A stretch of DNA of 64,000 bases from Bhargavaea cecembensis (GCF_000826125.2 NZ_LN651372.1:489547-553546), one strand, 5' to 3'; shown: positions 16,300 through 24,205, numbered from the stretch's first letter. The notes: generated by a model not told the origin, from the letters alone. Numbers and translations: made by a program.

Positions 16300-16944
16300 T
16301 CAGAAGCCTAGGATCTTCCTGAAATAGCTTGAGTATGACTGGCTCACCGGCACCCGCTCGCCCGAGTCCATCTCCAGCAGGAATGTTGAGTGGGAATCGG
16401 GAAAGATTTCCCGGATATGATGGACGTTGACGATGAATGATCGGTGGCAGCGGACGAACATGTCCCTCGGGAGAATGTATTCGAACTCCTGCAGGGTGTT
16501 TTTGTGCGTGCCCGTCACTTTGCCGGCGATGACATGGGTCTTCCGCTCCTTCACTTCGAAATACTCCACATCCGGGAACGGGACCGGCTTCCATCCATCT
16601 TCCGTCCGGATCGTTACAACTGATTTCCCTTCCGTATAGGTCGGATAAATCGCCAGGACGCACCCTTCGAGTTCGCCGTCCCGGTGGAACGGGACCGCCA
16701 TCCCGTGATACGGCACGCCAAAGACGGACCGGTCGATGAACTCGGATGATTTCTGCCCGGATGAGAGCGCCTGGTGGGCGATCGTGCCTTCTTTCACCGG
16801 ATCGCCTGGCCGGATCTTCAGGTCGACCCGCTTGCTCGGACGGTAGTAGACGTACTGTTCCCTGTCGGTCACGGCGATCGAGACTTCGTCCGAGAACAGC
16901 TCGCCCATGACGTCCAGCAGTTCCTTTTCCGTGAATGGCTCCAT
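16300..16944 (-). CDS. LytTR-family transcriptional regulator with N-terminal sensor-like domain
   Basis: A 214-residue DNA-binding protein. Residues about 105-214 form a LytTR domain (VEYFEVKERKTHVI, then MFVRCHRSFIVNVHHIREI, then VPVSQSY). The N-terminal 100 residues look like a compact sensory domain (VSIAVTDREQYVYYRPSK, PYHGMAVPF), not a response-regulator receiver: there is no phosphorylatable Asp motif. The ATG at 16942-16944 has AGGTG upstream. It lies directly upstream of, and on the same strand as, the CoA-transferase gene, so it probably controls that gene or senses a related metabolite (inference). LytTR half-sites could not be identified with confidence. Confidence 0.88.
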   Translation of the reverse strand: MEPFTEKELLDVMGELFSDEVSIAVTDREQYVYYRPSKRVDLKIRPGDPVKEGTIAHQALSSGQKSSEFIDRSVFGVPYHGMAVPFHRDGELEGCVLAIYPTYTEGKSVVTIRTEDGWKPVPFPDVEYFEVKERKTHVIAGKVTGTHKNTLQEFEYILPRDMFVRCHRSFIVNVHHIREIFPDSHSTFLLEMDSGERVPVSQSYSSYFRKILGF

Positions 16945-17050
16945 TAGAAAACACCTGCTTTCGGATTCCTTTTCTTCATTATACAATGAATGCCGGCTCG
17001 GACGGCCACCCGGTCAACACTCGCCCAGAGCCGGGTTCCAGATCGCCGAA

Positions 17051-17079
17051 TAAAAAGAAAGCACCGCCTGGACGGTGCT
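17051..17079 (-). terminator. Terminator after the flavin reductase gene
   Basis: On the minus strand AGCACCG...CGGTGCT is followed by TTCTTTTTATTC. Confidence 0.87.
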
Positions 17080-17094
17080 CCGTGTGCGGCCGGC

Positions 17095-17589
17095 TCATTC
17101 ATGGAAGGAGTCGGGAATCGCATCAAATTTCCGGCGATGATACAGAAGCGGATCTTTCCGGTGATTATCAATCTCTTTCACTTCACCGATGATGATGCGG
17201 TGATCCCCTCCGCCGATCGTCGAATGCGTGTCACAGTGGAGAACGCCCGTAGCCCCTTCAATGATCGGCACTCCGTCAGCGGACATTTCCCACTCGCAGT
17301 TTTCAAACCGGTCGATGCCCCGGCTTGCAAAGAGGGCGCAAAGCTCGCCCTGATCCCCTGCCAGCACGTGGACGGCGAACTTTTTTGCATTCGTGAAAAT
17401 ATCATAAAGCGATACCCGCTTGTCGATTGACCAGAGGATGAGCGTCGGGTCCAGCGACACCGATGCGAACGAATTCACCGTCATGCCGACCGGTGTTCCG
17501 TCCGGAGCGGTCGTCGTGATGACCGTCACCCCTGTCGGATAATTCCCCATCACTTCTTTGAAGTGGGCGATTTTTTGATCGTCCATCAT
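17095..17589 (-). CDS. Flavin reductase family protein (HpaC-like)
   Basis: The 164-residue protein matches the flavin reductase split-barrel family: it starts FKEVMGNYPTGVTVITTT, then MTVNSFASVSLDPTLILWSI (FMN contact region), FAVHVLAGDQGELCALFA and the conserved GGGDHRIIIGEV near the C terminus. Such enzymes reduce FMN or FAD with NAD(P)H, often for a partner monooxygenase; no partner gene is adjacent. I chose the ATG at 17587-17589, preceded by GAGGTGA at the right spacing, over a GTG three codons earlier. Confidence 0.9.
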   Translation of the reverse strand: MMDDQKIAHFKEVMGNYPTGVTVITTTAPDGTPVGMTVNSFASVSLDPTLILWSIDKRVSLYDIFTNAKKFAVHVLAGDQGELCALFASRGIDRFENCEWEMSADGVPIIEGATGVLHCDTHSTIGGGDHRIIIGEVKEIDNHRKDPLLYHRRKFDAIPDSFHE

Positions 17590-17731
17590 TAATTTCACCT
17601 CATTTCCCCCTCATATACGGAAGGGCTGCTCCATAAGAGAGCCCTTTTCTATTCAGATAGAGCGCATGATTGCATCCCAACTATATCAGAACAATCACAC
17701 GTTTTTCGACCTGTTTGCTCAATGTCCTTTT

Positions 17732-18352
17732 TCACGTGGAACAATCCGCTATTTTCCAGATTGAAAAGCGTTCGTTCGGATTGTTTTCCGACAATCCCGG
17801 AATCGGCAGGTCGAGCGCGTGGACGAACGGCGTGTGATGTTCCATGAAGCTGAGGTAATCGAGCGTCGGGTAATACAGAAGCACGGAAACGGGCCTCGGA
17901 CGTTCTTCCGCGGACTGCAGAATCCGGCTGATCGTCTTGGCGAACAGGCTGACGGAAAACGGATTGAAATAAAAGAACACCGTGTCCAGCCCCTTGACGC
18001 GGTAGTCTTCCGCCCTGCAGTTCAGGAAAGAGACCGAGCCTTTCAGCCGGGTCTTCTTCTTTATCATATACGCGTCCCGGTTCCCAAGTGACTGGAGATA
18101 GAGCGAGCCGTCCATCTCGATGCCCGTCACCGATGCCCCGGTCCGGTGGTTCAGGTAAAATGCCACCCGTCCCTTGCCGCTCCCGTAGTCGACGATTCCG
18201 TCCCTCCGGCCGATCGGGCAGTTGTCGAGCAATGCATCGAGCGCTTCGTAGGGCGTCGCCTCATACCGGTTGTCGTGGATCGACCGGACGCCCCAGTCCT
18301 GCACGCCCGCCGTCCGGATGCCGAGCAGGCGGTCCATGTCGTGTTCATTCAT
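17732..18352 (-). CDS. Class I SAM-dependent methyltransferase
   Basis: A 206-residue cytoplasmic protein with the SAM-binding motif I VDYGSGKGRVAF near residue 55, then an acidic end of strand two (VTGIEMD) and FFYFNPF as the motif IV region. The FNPF form resembles small methyltransferases of unknown substrate rather than rRNA enzymes. It stands alone on the minus strand, with a perfect inverted repeat (18429-18461) upstream. Substrate unknown. Confidence 0.85.
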   Translation of the reverse strand: MNEHDMDRLLGIRTAGVQDWGVRSIHDNRYEATPYEALDALLDNCPIGRRDGIVDYGSGKGRVAFYLNHRTGASVTGIEMDGSLYLQSLGNRDAYMIKKKTRLKGSVSFLNCRAEDYRVKGLDTVFFYFNPFSVSLFAKTISRILQSAEERPRPVSVLLYYPTLDYLSFMEHHTPFVHALDLPIPGLSENNPNERFSIWKIADCST

Positions 18353-18462
18353 CAGAAACCCCTCCGGTTAATGAAAGATCCTCCGCGCAAAAAAAGGCCG
18401 GATGACTTCATTGTAGCGCAATGAACGGATGGAAGCCGTATGGGGGCCGTACGGCTTCCATC

Positions 18463-18508
18463 AAAAAAGCACCCGCCTCCCGGCCGCAGCCGGGTGAATG
18501 GGTGCTTT
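18463..18508 (-). terminator. Terminator after the secreted two-repeat protein gene
   Basis: On the minus strand AAAGCACCC...GGGTGCTTTTTTG encloses an inner CCCGGC/GCCGGG stem. A separate 15-bp perfect inverted repeat (ATGGAAGCCGTA.../...TACGGCTTCCAT) lies just beyond it at 18429-18461. Confidence 0.88.
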
Positions 18509-18555
18509 CTGTGTGTGGGTTTTTCAGGTCCGGCGAACCGGGGAGGTTCAACGCC

Positions 18556-19212
18556 TCAGCGGATGCTTCCGTAGAAGATCTGGCCGCCGTCGAGGTCGAT
18601 CACTTTCAGCATGTTCGTGCGTTTGATGAAGATTGATTTAAATTCGCCGTGGCCATTTGCGCCTTTGAGGACGATGACGCGTTTGTTGTAGTTGTCTTCT
18701 GCGATGGCCGGCGTGAGGCCGTCGAGGCTCACGACGGAAGCGAGCTTATGATATTCAGGAAGCGAGGAAATGCCGTCCGTTGCTGGTGTGTCCGGCTTTA
18801 CGACATCCTGATCCGGTGCTTGCGGAGTTTCGGCCTTCAGTGCTCCGTAGTAGAGCTGTCCGCCACGGAAGTCGATCACTTTGACGGTGTTTTGCTTTTT
18901 CATGAAGATCGATTTGTACTGCGGCTGTCCGTATGCGTTCGTGTACTGGACCGTCCGTTTGTAGCTGCTGTTTTCCACGATGCGGCCGTTCAGGTCTTGG
19001 CCGATCACCGATGTGACTGTCGCATATTCGGCAAGGTCTTTGACCGATTGGCCGAACGAGAAGTTGTTGTAGGCGTTGTGGTAGTTCGAGTGGGAAGAGT
19101 ACGCTGCCGGTGCGGCCGCCTCGGCCTTGTCTGCGTGGAAGGTGCCTGCTGCGCCTGCCCCTGCGGATGCGATCATGGCGATGCTCATTGCGGCTGTGAT
19201 TACTTTTTTCAT
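18556..19212 (-). CDS. Secreted protein with two copies of a KSIFxKxxNxxKVIDxxGGQ module
   Basis: No named family recognised. The 218-residue protein has a signal peptide (MKKVITAAMSIAMIASAGAGAAG) with cleavage probably near the ADKAEAA stretch. The mature part has two copies of one module: KSIFMKKQNTVKVIDF with RGGQLYYGALK (about residues 97-125) and KSIFIKRTNMLKVIDL with DGGQIFYGSIR at the very C terminus, joined by a Pro/Asp linker. The repeats look like short beta-hairpin units. It has a good AAGGAGAGG ribosome binding site. Three 11-bp-phased heptamers upstream suggest response-regulator control, so it may belong to an envelope stress response (inference). Confidence 0.85.
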   Translation of the reverse strand: MKKVITAAMSIAMIASAGAGAAGTFHADKAEAAAPAAYSSHSNYHNAYNNFSFGQSVKDLAEYATVTSVIGQDLNGRIVENSSYKRTVQYTNAYGQPQYKSIFMKKQNTVKVIDFRGGQLYYGALKAETPQAPDQDVVKPDTPATDGISSLPEYHKLASVVSLDGLTPAIAEDNYNKRVIVLKGANGHGEFKSIFIKRTNMLKVIDLDGGQIFYGSIR

Positions 19213-19241
19213 GTAAATCCTCTCCTTCGTTGTTTGGGATG

Positions 19242-19291
19242 CTTATAATTTAACCCCGGCAAATGAGAGGGTGATGAGAGCGCCATGAGAG
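19242..19291 (-). promoter_or_regulatory. Promoter with three 11-bp-phased CTCTCAT operator repeats
   Basis: On the minus strand CTCTCAT occurs three times, at 19285-19291, 19274-19280 and 19263-19269, each separated by exactly four bases. A -10 like sequence TATAAG follows at 19242-19247, so the last heptamer takes the place of a -35 element. This is the layout of OmpR/PhoB-type activator sites. The rest of the 376-bp gap (19292-19588) contains no gene I can support and only weak promoter candidates for the LysE gene. Confidence 0.65.
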
Positions 19292-19588
19292 TTGGCAAAG
19301 AAAATCCTTGCCGATTTTTAAGGAAATAAATACCACGACAAAGTTTAGGTGACACCCTAATAGGGAAGGGAATCCGTTTTACTTTGCCGTCCATTATTAT
19401 TTCCGTGCGTCTTTTGTGCGGAAGCTGCCGGGAGCGTTCGACATGAAATGCGATATTCTGCATATTAATCGTATCATTATACATGAAAACCCTTTCAAAC
19501 TCGTCTGAAAATACTTTTAACCGAGGAATTCAAGGATTGTGCTTTATAATTATTCACATACCACATTCCGGAAAGAAGGTTATATCAG

Positions 19589-20215
19589 ATGGACGGACTC
19601 CTCGGTTACATCCCGATCGCCATGATGATGGTCGTCATGCCCGGCGCGGACACAATCCTGCTCGTGCGCAACACACTCAGCCACGGGACGAAGGCCGGGC
19701 GCTATTCCACGCTCGGAATGGCGACGGGTCTCCTGTTCTGGACGCTGATCGCCGTGCTCGGACTTGCCGTCGTCATTGCGAAGTCGGTCGTGCTCTTCAA
19801 CGTCATCAAGTACCTCGGGGCCGCCTATCTGATCTTTCTCGGCATCAAGAGCCTGTTCTCGAAAAGCTTCTTCTCGATGGACACGGTGAATGAAACGGCC
19901 GGCGATGAGTCCAAAAAAGGCAGCGCCCACAAGGAATCTTACTGCCAGGGCATGCTGAGCAATATCTTCAATCCGAAGACCGTTCTCCTCTATGTGACGA
20001 TCATGCCGCAGTTTCTCGACCTCGGCGGCAACGTCAACGAACAGCTCATCATTCTCGGACTGATCTTGACGGGACTCGCGGTCGGCTGGTTCTTCCTGCT
20101 CGTCTTTATCATGGACCATGCCAAACGCTGGCTGAACAACACCCGCTTCCAAAACATCTTCCAAAAATCCGCCGGTGCCCTGCTCGTCGGATTCGGGATC
20201 AAGACGGCGCTTTGA
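19589..20215 (+). CDS. LysE/RhtB-family amino acid exporter
   Basis: A 208-residue integral membrane protein with about six hydrophobic segments. The N-terminal signature MVVMPGADTILLVRNTLSHG and the G-x-x-NP motif MLSNIFNPKTVLLYVTIMPQF are typical of LysE/RhtB exporters, which remove excess amino acids or analogues by proton antiport. It is followed by a strong terminator. No regulator gene is adjacent, so the substrate cannot be inferred from context. Confidence 0.92.
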   Translation: MDGLLGYIPIAMMMVVMPGADTILLVRNTLSHGTKAGRYSTLGMATGLLFWTLIAVLGLAVVIAKSVVLFNVIKYLGAAYLIFLGIKSLFSKSFFSMDTVNETAGDESKKGSAHKESYCQGMLSNIFNPKTVLLYVTIMPQFLDLGGNVNEQLIILGLILTGLAVGWFFLLVFIMDHAKRWLNNTRFQNIFQKSAGALLVGFGIKTAL

Positions 20216-20223
20216 TCGTCAAA

Positions 20224-20270
20224 TAAAACGCGGTGCATGCTTAAGAACCTTCTGCATGCGCCGCGTTTCC
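20224..20270 (+). terminator. Terminator after the LysE-family gene
   Basis: Arms AAACGCGGTGCATGC and GCATGCGCCGCGTTT pair across a 13-base loop, with one mismatch. The T-run is short (TTTCC). Confidence 0.8.
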
Positions 20271-20351
20271 GTATATGGGCAGTTTTCAAGATATCTTCAT
20301 AAATGATAAAATGGGAGTCAGAACGTTCAGACATCCATGGGGGATGGTTGT

Positions 20352-20633
20352 TTGGAATTTGGTATAGCGGATTTTCTCATGATTTTGTGCGTCGCCCTGA
20401 TCAACGGCACATTGGCCATGATCTTGTTCATGATGTTCTACCGCCGGAAAAGACGGACCGGCCTGATTGTATTGTCGGCCTTTGGTGTATATGGGCTGTA
20501 TCAACTGGCTCGTCTGTATGCCTTGTCTCCTTTGCTCGGTACCTGCGTGCTATTCATTTATTTAGCCCTTTTGTTCTTCGCCTTCCAAACTCTCAAGAGA
20601 AAAAATGCCAAAGGACTTTCCGGCCATGCATGA
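20352..20633 (+). CDS. Small two- to three-helix membrane protein, unknown
   Basis: No family recognised. From the TTG at 20352 (GGGGGATGG just upstream) it encodes 93 residues with three hydrophobic helices: FLMILCVALINGTLAMILFMM, LIVLSAFGVYGLYQLARL and LLGTCVLFIYLALLFFAF, separated by an RRKRR cluster that should lie inside by the positive-inside rule. An ATG at 20337 in the same frame is the alternative. It overlaps the next gene by about 28 bases, so the two are probably co-expressed and may work together. Codon use is less GC-rich than in housekeeping neighbours. Confidence 0.72.
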   Translation: MEFGIADFLMILCVALINGTLAMILFMMFYRRKRRTGLIVLSAFGVYGLYQLARLYALSPLLGTCVLFIYLALLFFAFQTLKRKNAKGLSGHA

Positions 20634-21066
20634 GCTGCTTTCTGAGATCGGCCGCTTCCGGGAATGGGCCAAAGCGACAGCAGGTCCGTTTGGGGAATGG
20701 GAGTTTTATTATCCAGACTGGGCGCGCATTTACCGGGAAGCGGAAAAGGCGCTCAAGCAGATGCCCGCGGGCAGCCTGGATTCTTCTTTGGCGGAAGAAT
20801 GGCTCTACATTCTGGCGAGGGACAACGAGGGGGAAAACATTCTGGATCTGCTCGTGGAAAACCCGGCCCACCTCCTCTTCCTTGCCGGACAGGCGGTTGA
20901 GTTTCCCGATCCGGATGCCCGCGGGCAAATCGCCCACGGCCTCGGCGAGGTGGATGGAGATCCCCAAGAAATCCGGCGTCTGCTCGATCTGTTCATGAAC
21001 GATCCGGATGAGTATGTGAGGAGAAGGGCCTCGTTTGCCTCTATTAAGAAAGGGTTCATCAAATAA
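20605..21066 (+). CDS. Helical, possibly HEAT-like small protein, unknown
   Basis: No named family recognised with confidence. The 153-residue acidic protein consists almost entirely of predicted amphipathic helices. Its last part (GQIAHGLGEVDGDPQEIRRL, then NDPDEYVRRRASFASI) resembles a single HEAT or PBS-lyase repeat, where R-R-A-x-x-A is common. It overlaps the preceding small membrane protein gene in another frame and ends at a bidirectional terminator shared with bioB. A membrane protein plus a small HEAT-like protein could be an immunity or accessory pair, but no toxin is nearby. Confidence 0.75.
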   Translation: MPKDFPAMHELLSEIGRFREWAKATAGPFGEWEFYYPDWARIYREAEKALKQMPAGSLDSSLAEEWLYILARDNEGENILDLLVENPAHLLFLAGQAVEFPDPDARGQIAHGLGEVDGDPQEIRRLLDLFMNDPDEYVRRRASFASIKKGFIK

Positions 21067-21106
21067 AGGCTTGCGGAAACCGTCAGCGGTTCCTGCAAGC
21101 CTTTTC
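21065..21106. terminator. Bidirectional terminator between the HEAT-like gene and bioB
   Basis: AAAGGCTTGCGGAAACC pairs with GGTTCCTGCAAGCCTTTT (one mismatch); A-rich and T-rich flanks let it work on both strands. Confidence 0.9.
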
Positions 21107-21111
21107 TCATT

Positions 21112-22113
21112 TCAGACGAGTTCCGCCTGTTTTTCGGTGAGTTCGATTTCAAATCCGAGGTCTTCGAGCATCCGGAAGTCACTGTTGTCCTCCTGGCCCT
21201 CGGTCGTGAGGTAGTCGCCGACGAAGATGCTGTTGGCGGCGTACAGGCCGAGCGGCTGGAGCGAGCGGAGGTTCACTTCGCGCCCGCCCGAAATCCGGAT
21301 TTCCTTCGTCGGGTTAATGTAGCGGAACAGCGCTAGCACTTTCAGGCAGTAGCGCGGGTTCAGCTCGTTCGTCCCTTCGAGTTTTGTACCGTCGATGGCA
21401 TGGAGGAAGTTCACGGGAATCGAGTCCGCGTCGAGCACGCGCAGCGAGCGGGCGATGTCGATCACGTCCTCCTTCGTCTCCTTCATGCCGACGATGGCGC
21501 CGGAGCACGGGGACAGGCCATTGCGCTTTGCCGTTTCCACCGTGCCCACCCGGTCGTCGTATGTATGTGACGTCGTGATGAAGTCATGATGGCGCTCGGA
21601 CGTGTTCAGGTTGTGGTTGTACCGGTCGACGCCGGCCGCCTTCAGCTTCGCCGCCTGCTCTTCCTTCAGGATGCCGAGGCAGGCGCACACTTTCAGGCCG
21701 TATTTTTCCTTGATCTCCTCGACGGCTTCGCTCACGACGCGGACGTCTTTCGTCGTCGGGCCGCGGCCGCTTGCAACGATGCAGTATGTGCCGATTTTGT
21801 TTTCGTGGGCACGTCTTGCGCCTTCGAGGATCTGTTCTTTCGTGATGAACGGATACTTGTCGATCGGCGCTGTGGAATCGCGGGACTGCGCACAGTAGCC
21901 GCAGTTTTCCGGGCAGTAGCCGCTTTTCGCATTGATGATCATGTTGAGCTTCACTTTCCGGCCGAAGTAATGCCGGCGGATGGTAAACGCCCCGTCGAGG
22001 AGCGGAAGCAGCTCGTCGTCGTCCGACTCGAGGACCGCCATCGCCTCCGCGTCCGTCAGTTCCTTTCCTTCGATCACTTCCTGTGCAAGTGCCTGCCAGT
22101 TCATCTCGATCAT
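21112..22113 (-). CDS. bioB: Biotin synthase BioB
   Basis: BioB is the radical-SAM enzyme that inserts sulfur into dethiobiotin. At 333 residues it has the expected length. The radical-SAM cluster motif is CPENCGYCAQS (CxxxCxxC) near residue 65, and the second cluster residues are in the usual Cys/Arg contexts (CSGAIVGM, VNFLHAIDGT, RISGGREV). It overlaps bioY as ATGA, so both are translated from one transcript controlled by BirA operators. Other biotin genes are not in the window, so de novo synthesis may be encoded elsewhere or the cell may only complete dethiobiotin. Confidence 0.97.
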   Translation of the reverse strand: MIEMNWQALAQEVIEGKELTDAEAMAVLESDDDELLPLLDGAFTIRRHYFGRKVKLNMIINAKSGYCPENCGYCAQSRDSTAPIDKYPFITKEQILEGARRAHENKIGTYCIVASGRGPTTKDVRVVSEAVEEIKEKYGLKVCACLGILKEEQAAKLKAAGVDRYNHNLNTSERHHDFITTSHTYDDRVGTVETAKRNGLSPCSGAIVGMKETKEDVIDIARSLRVLDADSIPVNFLHAIDGTKLEGTNELNPRYCLKVLALFRYINPTKEIRISGGREVNLRSLQPLGLYAANSIFVGDYLTTEGQEDNSDFRMLEDLGFEIELTEKQAELV

Positions 22114-22715
22114 CCTTTCGTTTGTATGGTCGGGAGCAGTTTCAGGACTCTCTGCATCCTGTGGGCGAAAAAGCCCGCCAGGACGGCCAGCGCGATGTCT
22201 TTCGGGAGCGGCGGCAGCATCCAGATCCAGGCGAGTTCATAGGAGAAGCCGTCCGGCGCCCCCGCCCACAGCATGTACGCCGCGTACATCCAGTTTGTGC
22301 CGAACAGGTAGTTGATCGCCGTCGCGACAAGTGCCGCGATGACGAACGCGATGACCGACCGGCGGCGCTCGATGATCTTGCCCGCCGCCCATGCGGCGAA
22401 AATGAACGACACGATGAACCCGAACGTCGGAGACACGAGTGACGAAGCCCCGCCGCTGAAACGGGCGAACACCGGCGCTCCGGCAAGCCCGATGAGCATG
22501 TAGACCGCACAGGCCGCCGCCCCTTTCCGGCTGCCGAGCATCAGGCCCGCCAGGACGGCGAAGAAAGTCTGAAGCGTGATCGGCACGCCTCCAAACACGA
22601 GGAACGGGGCAAATGATGTGATGTTGGCGCCGATCATCATGAGCGTGGCGAACAGCGCACAGTGGACCATGTCGATCGCCTGCCACCTCGGATAGGACCG
22701 TGAGACTGTTTCCAT
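22110..22715 (-). CDS. bioY: Biotin ECF transporter substrate-binding subunit BioY
   Basis: BioY is the S component that binds biotin for the ECF transporter. The 201-residue protein has six hydrophobic segments and the BioY signature (GGVPITLQTFFAVLAGLMLG, then GRLGxxVF-like region AGAPVFARFSGGAS and LVSPTFGFIVSF). The general EcfAA'T module is not in the window. It is the first gene of a bioY-bioB operon with a TTGACA/TAAGAT promoter covered by BirA-type sites, so uptake and final synthesis of biotin are repressed together. Confidence 0.95.
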   Translation of the reverse strand: METVSRSYPRWQAIDMVHCALFATLMMIGANITSFAPFLVFGGVPITLQTFFAVLAGLMLGSRKGAAACAVYMLIGLAGAPVFARFSGGASSLVSPTFGFIVSFIFAAWAAGKIIERRRSVIAFVIAALVATAINYLFGTNWMYAAYMLWAGAPDGFSYELAWIWMLPPLPKDIALAVLAGFFAHRMQRVLKLLPTIQTKG

Positions 22716-22738
22716 GGAAATTTCCCTCTCTCTCTAAA

Positions 22739-22771
22739 TGGGTAAACTAAAATAAATAAAGTGTTAACAAT
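22739..22771 (-). promoter_or_regulatory. BirA operator 1 (downstream of the bioY promoter)
   Basis: On the minus strand TTGTTAAC, 15 bases, then GTTTACC: the inverted GTTAAC-type half-sites and spacing of Bacillus BirA operators. It lies between the -10 and the start codon. Confidence 0.75.
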
Positions 22772-22775
22772 GAAA

Positions 22776-22804
22776 ATCTTAATAAAGCCGAATCCTTGTG
22801 TCAA
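22776..22804 (-). promoter_or_regulatory. Sigma-A promoter of bioY-bioB
   Basis: On the minus strand a perfect TTGACA (22799-22804) and TAAGAT (22776-22781) are 17 bp apart. Confidence 0.9.
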
Positions 22805-22830
22805 CACTATTTTATTAAACAGTTAACCCA
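22799..22830 (-). promoter_or_regulatory. BirA-type operator 2 overlapping the -35 element
   Basis: On the minus strand GGTTAAC, 16 bases, then GTTGACA: a second pair of BirA-like half-sites whose downstream half is the -35 hexamer itself, so a bound repressor would block RNA polymerase directly. Confidence 0.65.
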
Positions 22831-22893
22831 TTTTCTCATTCCGCCGTGTACAGCCGGGGGCGGATCCGATAAGATAAAAGCAGGTGATGGCAT

Positions 22894-23652
22894 ATGAAAA
22901 TGAAGATCTATCAAGACGACAGCCGGATGATGGCCGGGATGACGATGAAAGACGCAGCACGTCCGGAAGAGAACCATATGGGTCTCCATTCGTGCAAAAG
23001 GACGGAGGACGTGCTGGAAAACCGCCGGGCCCTGGCGGACAAACTCGGTGCTCCGCTCGACACGTTCGTCTTCGGCCGTCAGACACACAGCGCCAACTTT
23101 CGCCGGGTCTCAAAGGAAGATGCAGGCAGCGGCGCAGACGGCGCACGGGACGCGTTTCCCAATACCGATGCGCTTTACACGACCGAGCCGGGCATCGTGC
23201 TCTGCACCCTGACCGCCGACTGCGTGCCGGTGCTGTTCTGGAATGAACGAGACGGCGTCATCGGCGTGATCCATTCAGGCTGGCAGGGGACTGTGAAGGA
23301 AATCACGCCGAAGCTGTTCGACCGCTTGGCGGAGGAAGGATTCGACCCGCGGAACTTCCGGGTGCAGATCGGCGCCGCGCTCAGCCAGGAGAAATTCGAG
23401 GTCGACCGGGACGTCTTTGATCGGTTCCAGGCGCTCGGTTACGCAGACGACTTCATCCGCTTTAACGAAGAGACCGGCAAGTGGCATATCGACAACCAGA
23501 AGACGGTCGAACGGCAGCTGATCCGGGCCGGTGTTCCCGCGGAGCGGATCTCGGCAGACCGGACGTGCACGTTCGAAAGCCCCGACGGCTTCTCGTACCG
23601 CGAGGACAAGAAGGCAGGGCGACATTTGAGCTTTATTCAGATGAAAAATTGA
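22894..23652 (+). CDS. pgeF: Purine nucleoside phosphorylase / laccase-domain protein PgeF (YfiH/YlmD type)
   Basis: A 252-residue cytoplasmic zinc or copper protein of the multicopper polyphenol-oxidoreductase-like family (DUF152). The metal-site motifs are QTHSANF (about residue 64), TADCVPVLF (about 108) and IHSGWQGT (about 128), with Cys in ADRTCTF near the end. Members act on purine nucleosides and some are linked to cell-wall editing. AGGTGATGGCAT precedes the ATG. It is monocistronic and ends at a terminator shared with the convergent TPR gene. Confidence 0.92.
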   Translation: MKMKIYQDDSRMMAGMTMKDAARPEENHMGLHSCKRTEDVLENRRALADKLGAPLDTFVFGRQTHSANFRRVSKEDAGSGADGARDAFPNTDALYTTEPGIVLCTLTADCVPVLFWNERDGVIGVIHSGWQGTVKEITPKLFDRLAEEGFDPRNFRVQIGAALSQEKFEVDRDVFDRFQALGYADDFIRFNEETGKWHIDNQKTVERQLIRAGVPAERISADRTCTFESPDGFSYREDKKAGRHLSFIQMKN

Positions 23653-23696
23653 AAAGCGAACGGGGCCGGCGGTGACCGGTTCCGTTCGCTTTATTT
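23652..23696. terminator. Bidirectional terminator between pgeF and the TPR gene
   Basis: AAAAGCGAACGG...CCGTTCGCTTTATTT with an inner CCGG/CCGG stem. A- and T-rich flanks on both sides. Confidence 0.87.
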
Positions 23697-24180
23697 ACTT
23701 CCAGATGGTGTCCAGCTTGTCCGAATAAAAGCGGATCGCCTGCCCATAACTGCGGATCCCCCCGTCCGACGTCGTGTCCGCGAGGTTGCGGAGCAGCAGC
23801 TCCATCGCGCGGGCATGCTCCCCGAGATTGTAGAGCGTCATCGCCCGGAACACCTGCAAGGCACGGTCTTCCGGAAAAACTTCCGCTCCCCTGTTGAAGA
23901 CGGCGGCGGATTTCTCATAGTCACCGAGCGACCGGTACGTGCTTCCGAGACCGAGCAGCGCGCGCTTCAAATCCTCATCCGGCAGTCCGGCCGCAATCGC
24001 CCGTTCATAATAAGGGACCGCGGCCGCTTCTTGCCCGAGCACGTCGAAGCTCCACGCGCACTGGAAGTTGATCCGGGCGTCATCCGGATGTTGCTCCGCC
24101 AGACGGACAAGCTGTTCATTGGACTCGTTCAGCCGGCCTTCCGACCTCAGCCGGACCGCTTGTTCCAGTTCCTTCTCCAT
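23695..24180 (-). CDS. Tetratricopeptide-repeat protein
   Basis: A 161-residue helical protein with three to four TPR units: LNESNEQLVRLAEQHPDD, AAAVPYYERAIAAGLPDED and DYEKSAAVFNRGAEVFPED are clear 34-residue repeat ends. Such short TPR proteins serve as adaptors; partner unknown. The ATG at 24178-24180 follows GGCGGGAGAAC; upstream in-frame starts lack a site. It lies 25 bp downstream of the aspartate dehydrogenase gene on the same strand, so the two may be co-transcribed. Confidence 0.88.
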   Translation of the reverse strand: MEKELEQAVRLRSEGRLNESNEQLVRLAEQHPDDARINFQCAWSFDVLGQEAAAVPYYERAIAAGLPDEDLKRALLGLGSTYRSLGDYEKSAAVFNRGAEVFPEDRALQVFRAMTLYNLGEHARAMELLLRNLADTTSDGGIRSYGQAIRFYSDKLDTIWK

Positions 24181-24205
24181 GTTCTCCCGCCTTTCCGTAA
24201 TCCTG

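Noticed and set aside
19209-19484. 91-codon minus-strand frame upstream of the secreted two-repeat protein gene
   Set aside because: It overlaps the promoter and operator repeats, has no ribosome binding site and no protein-like features.
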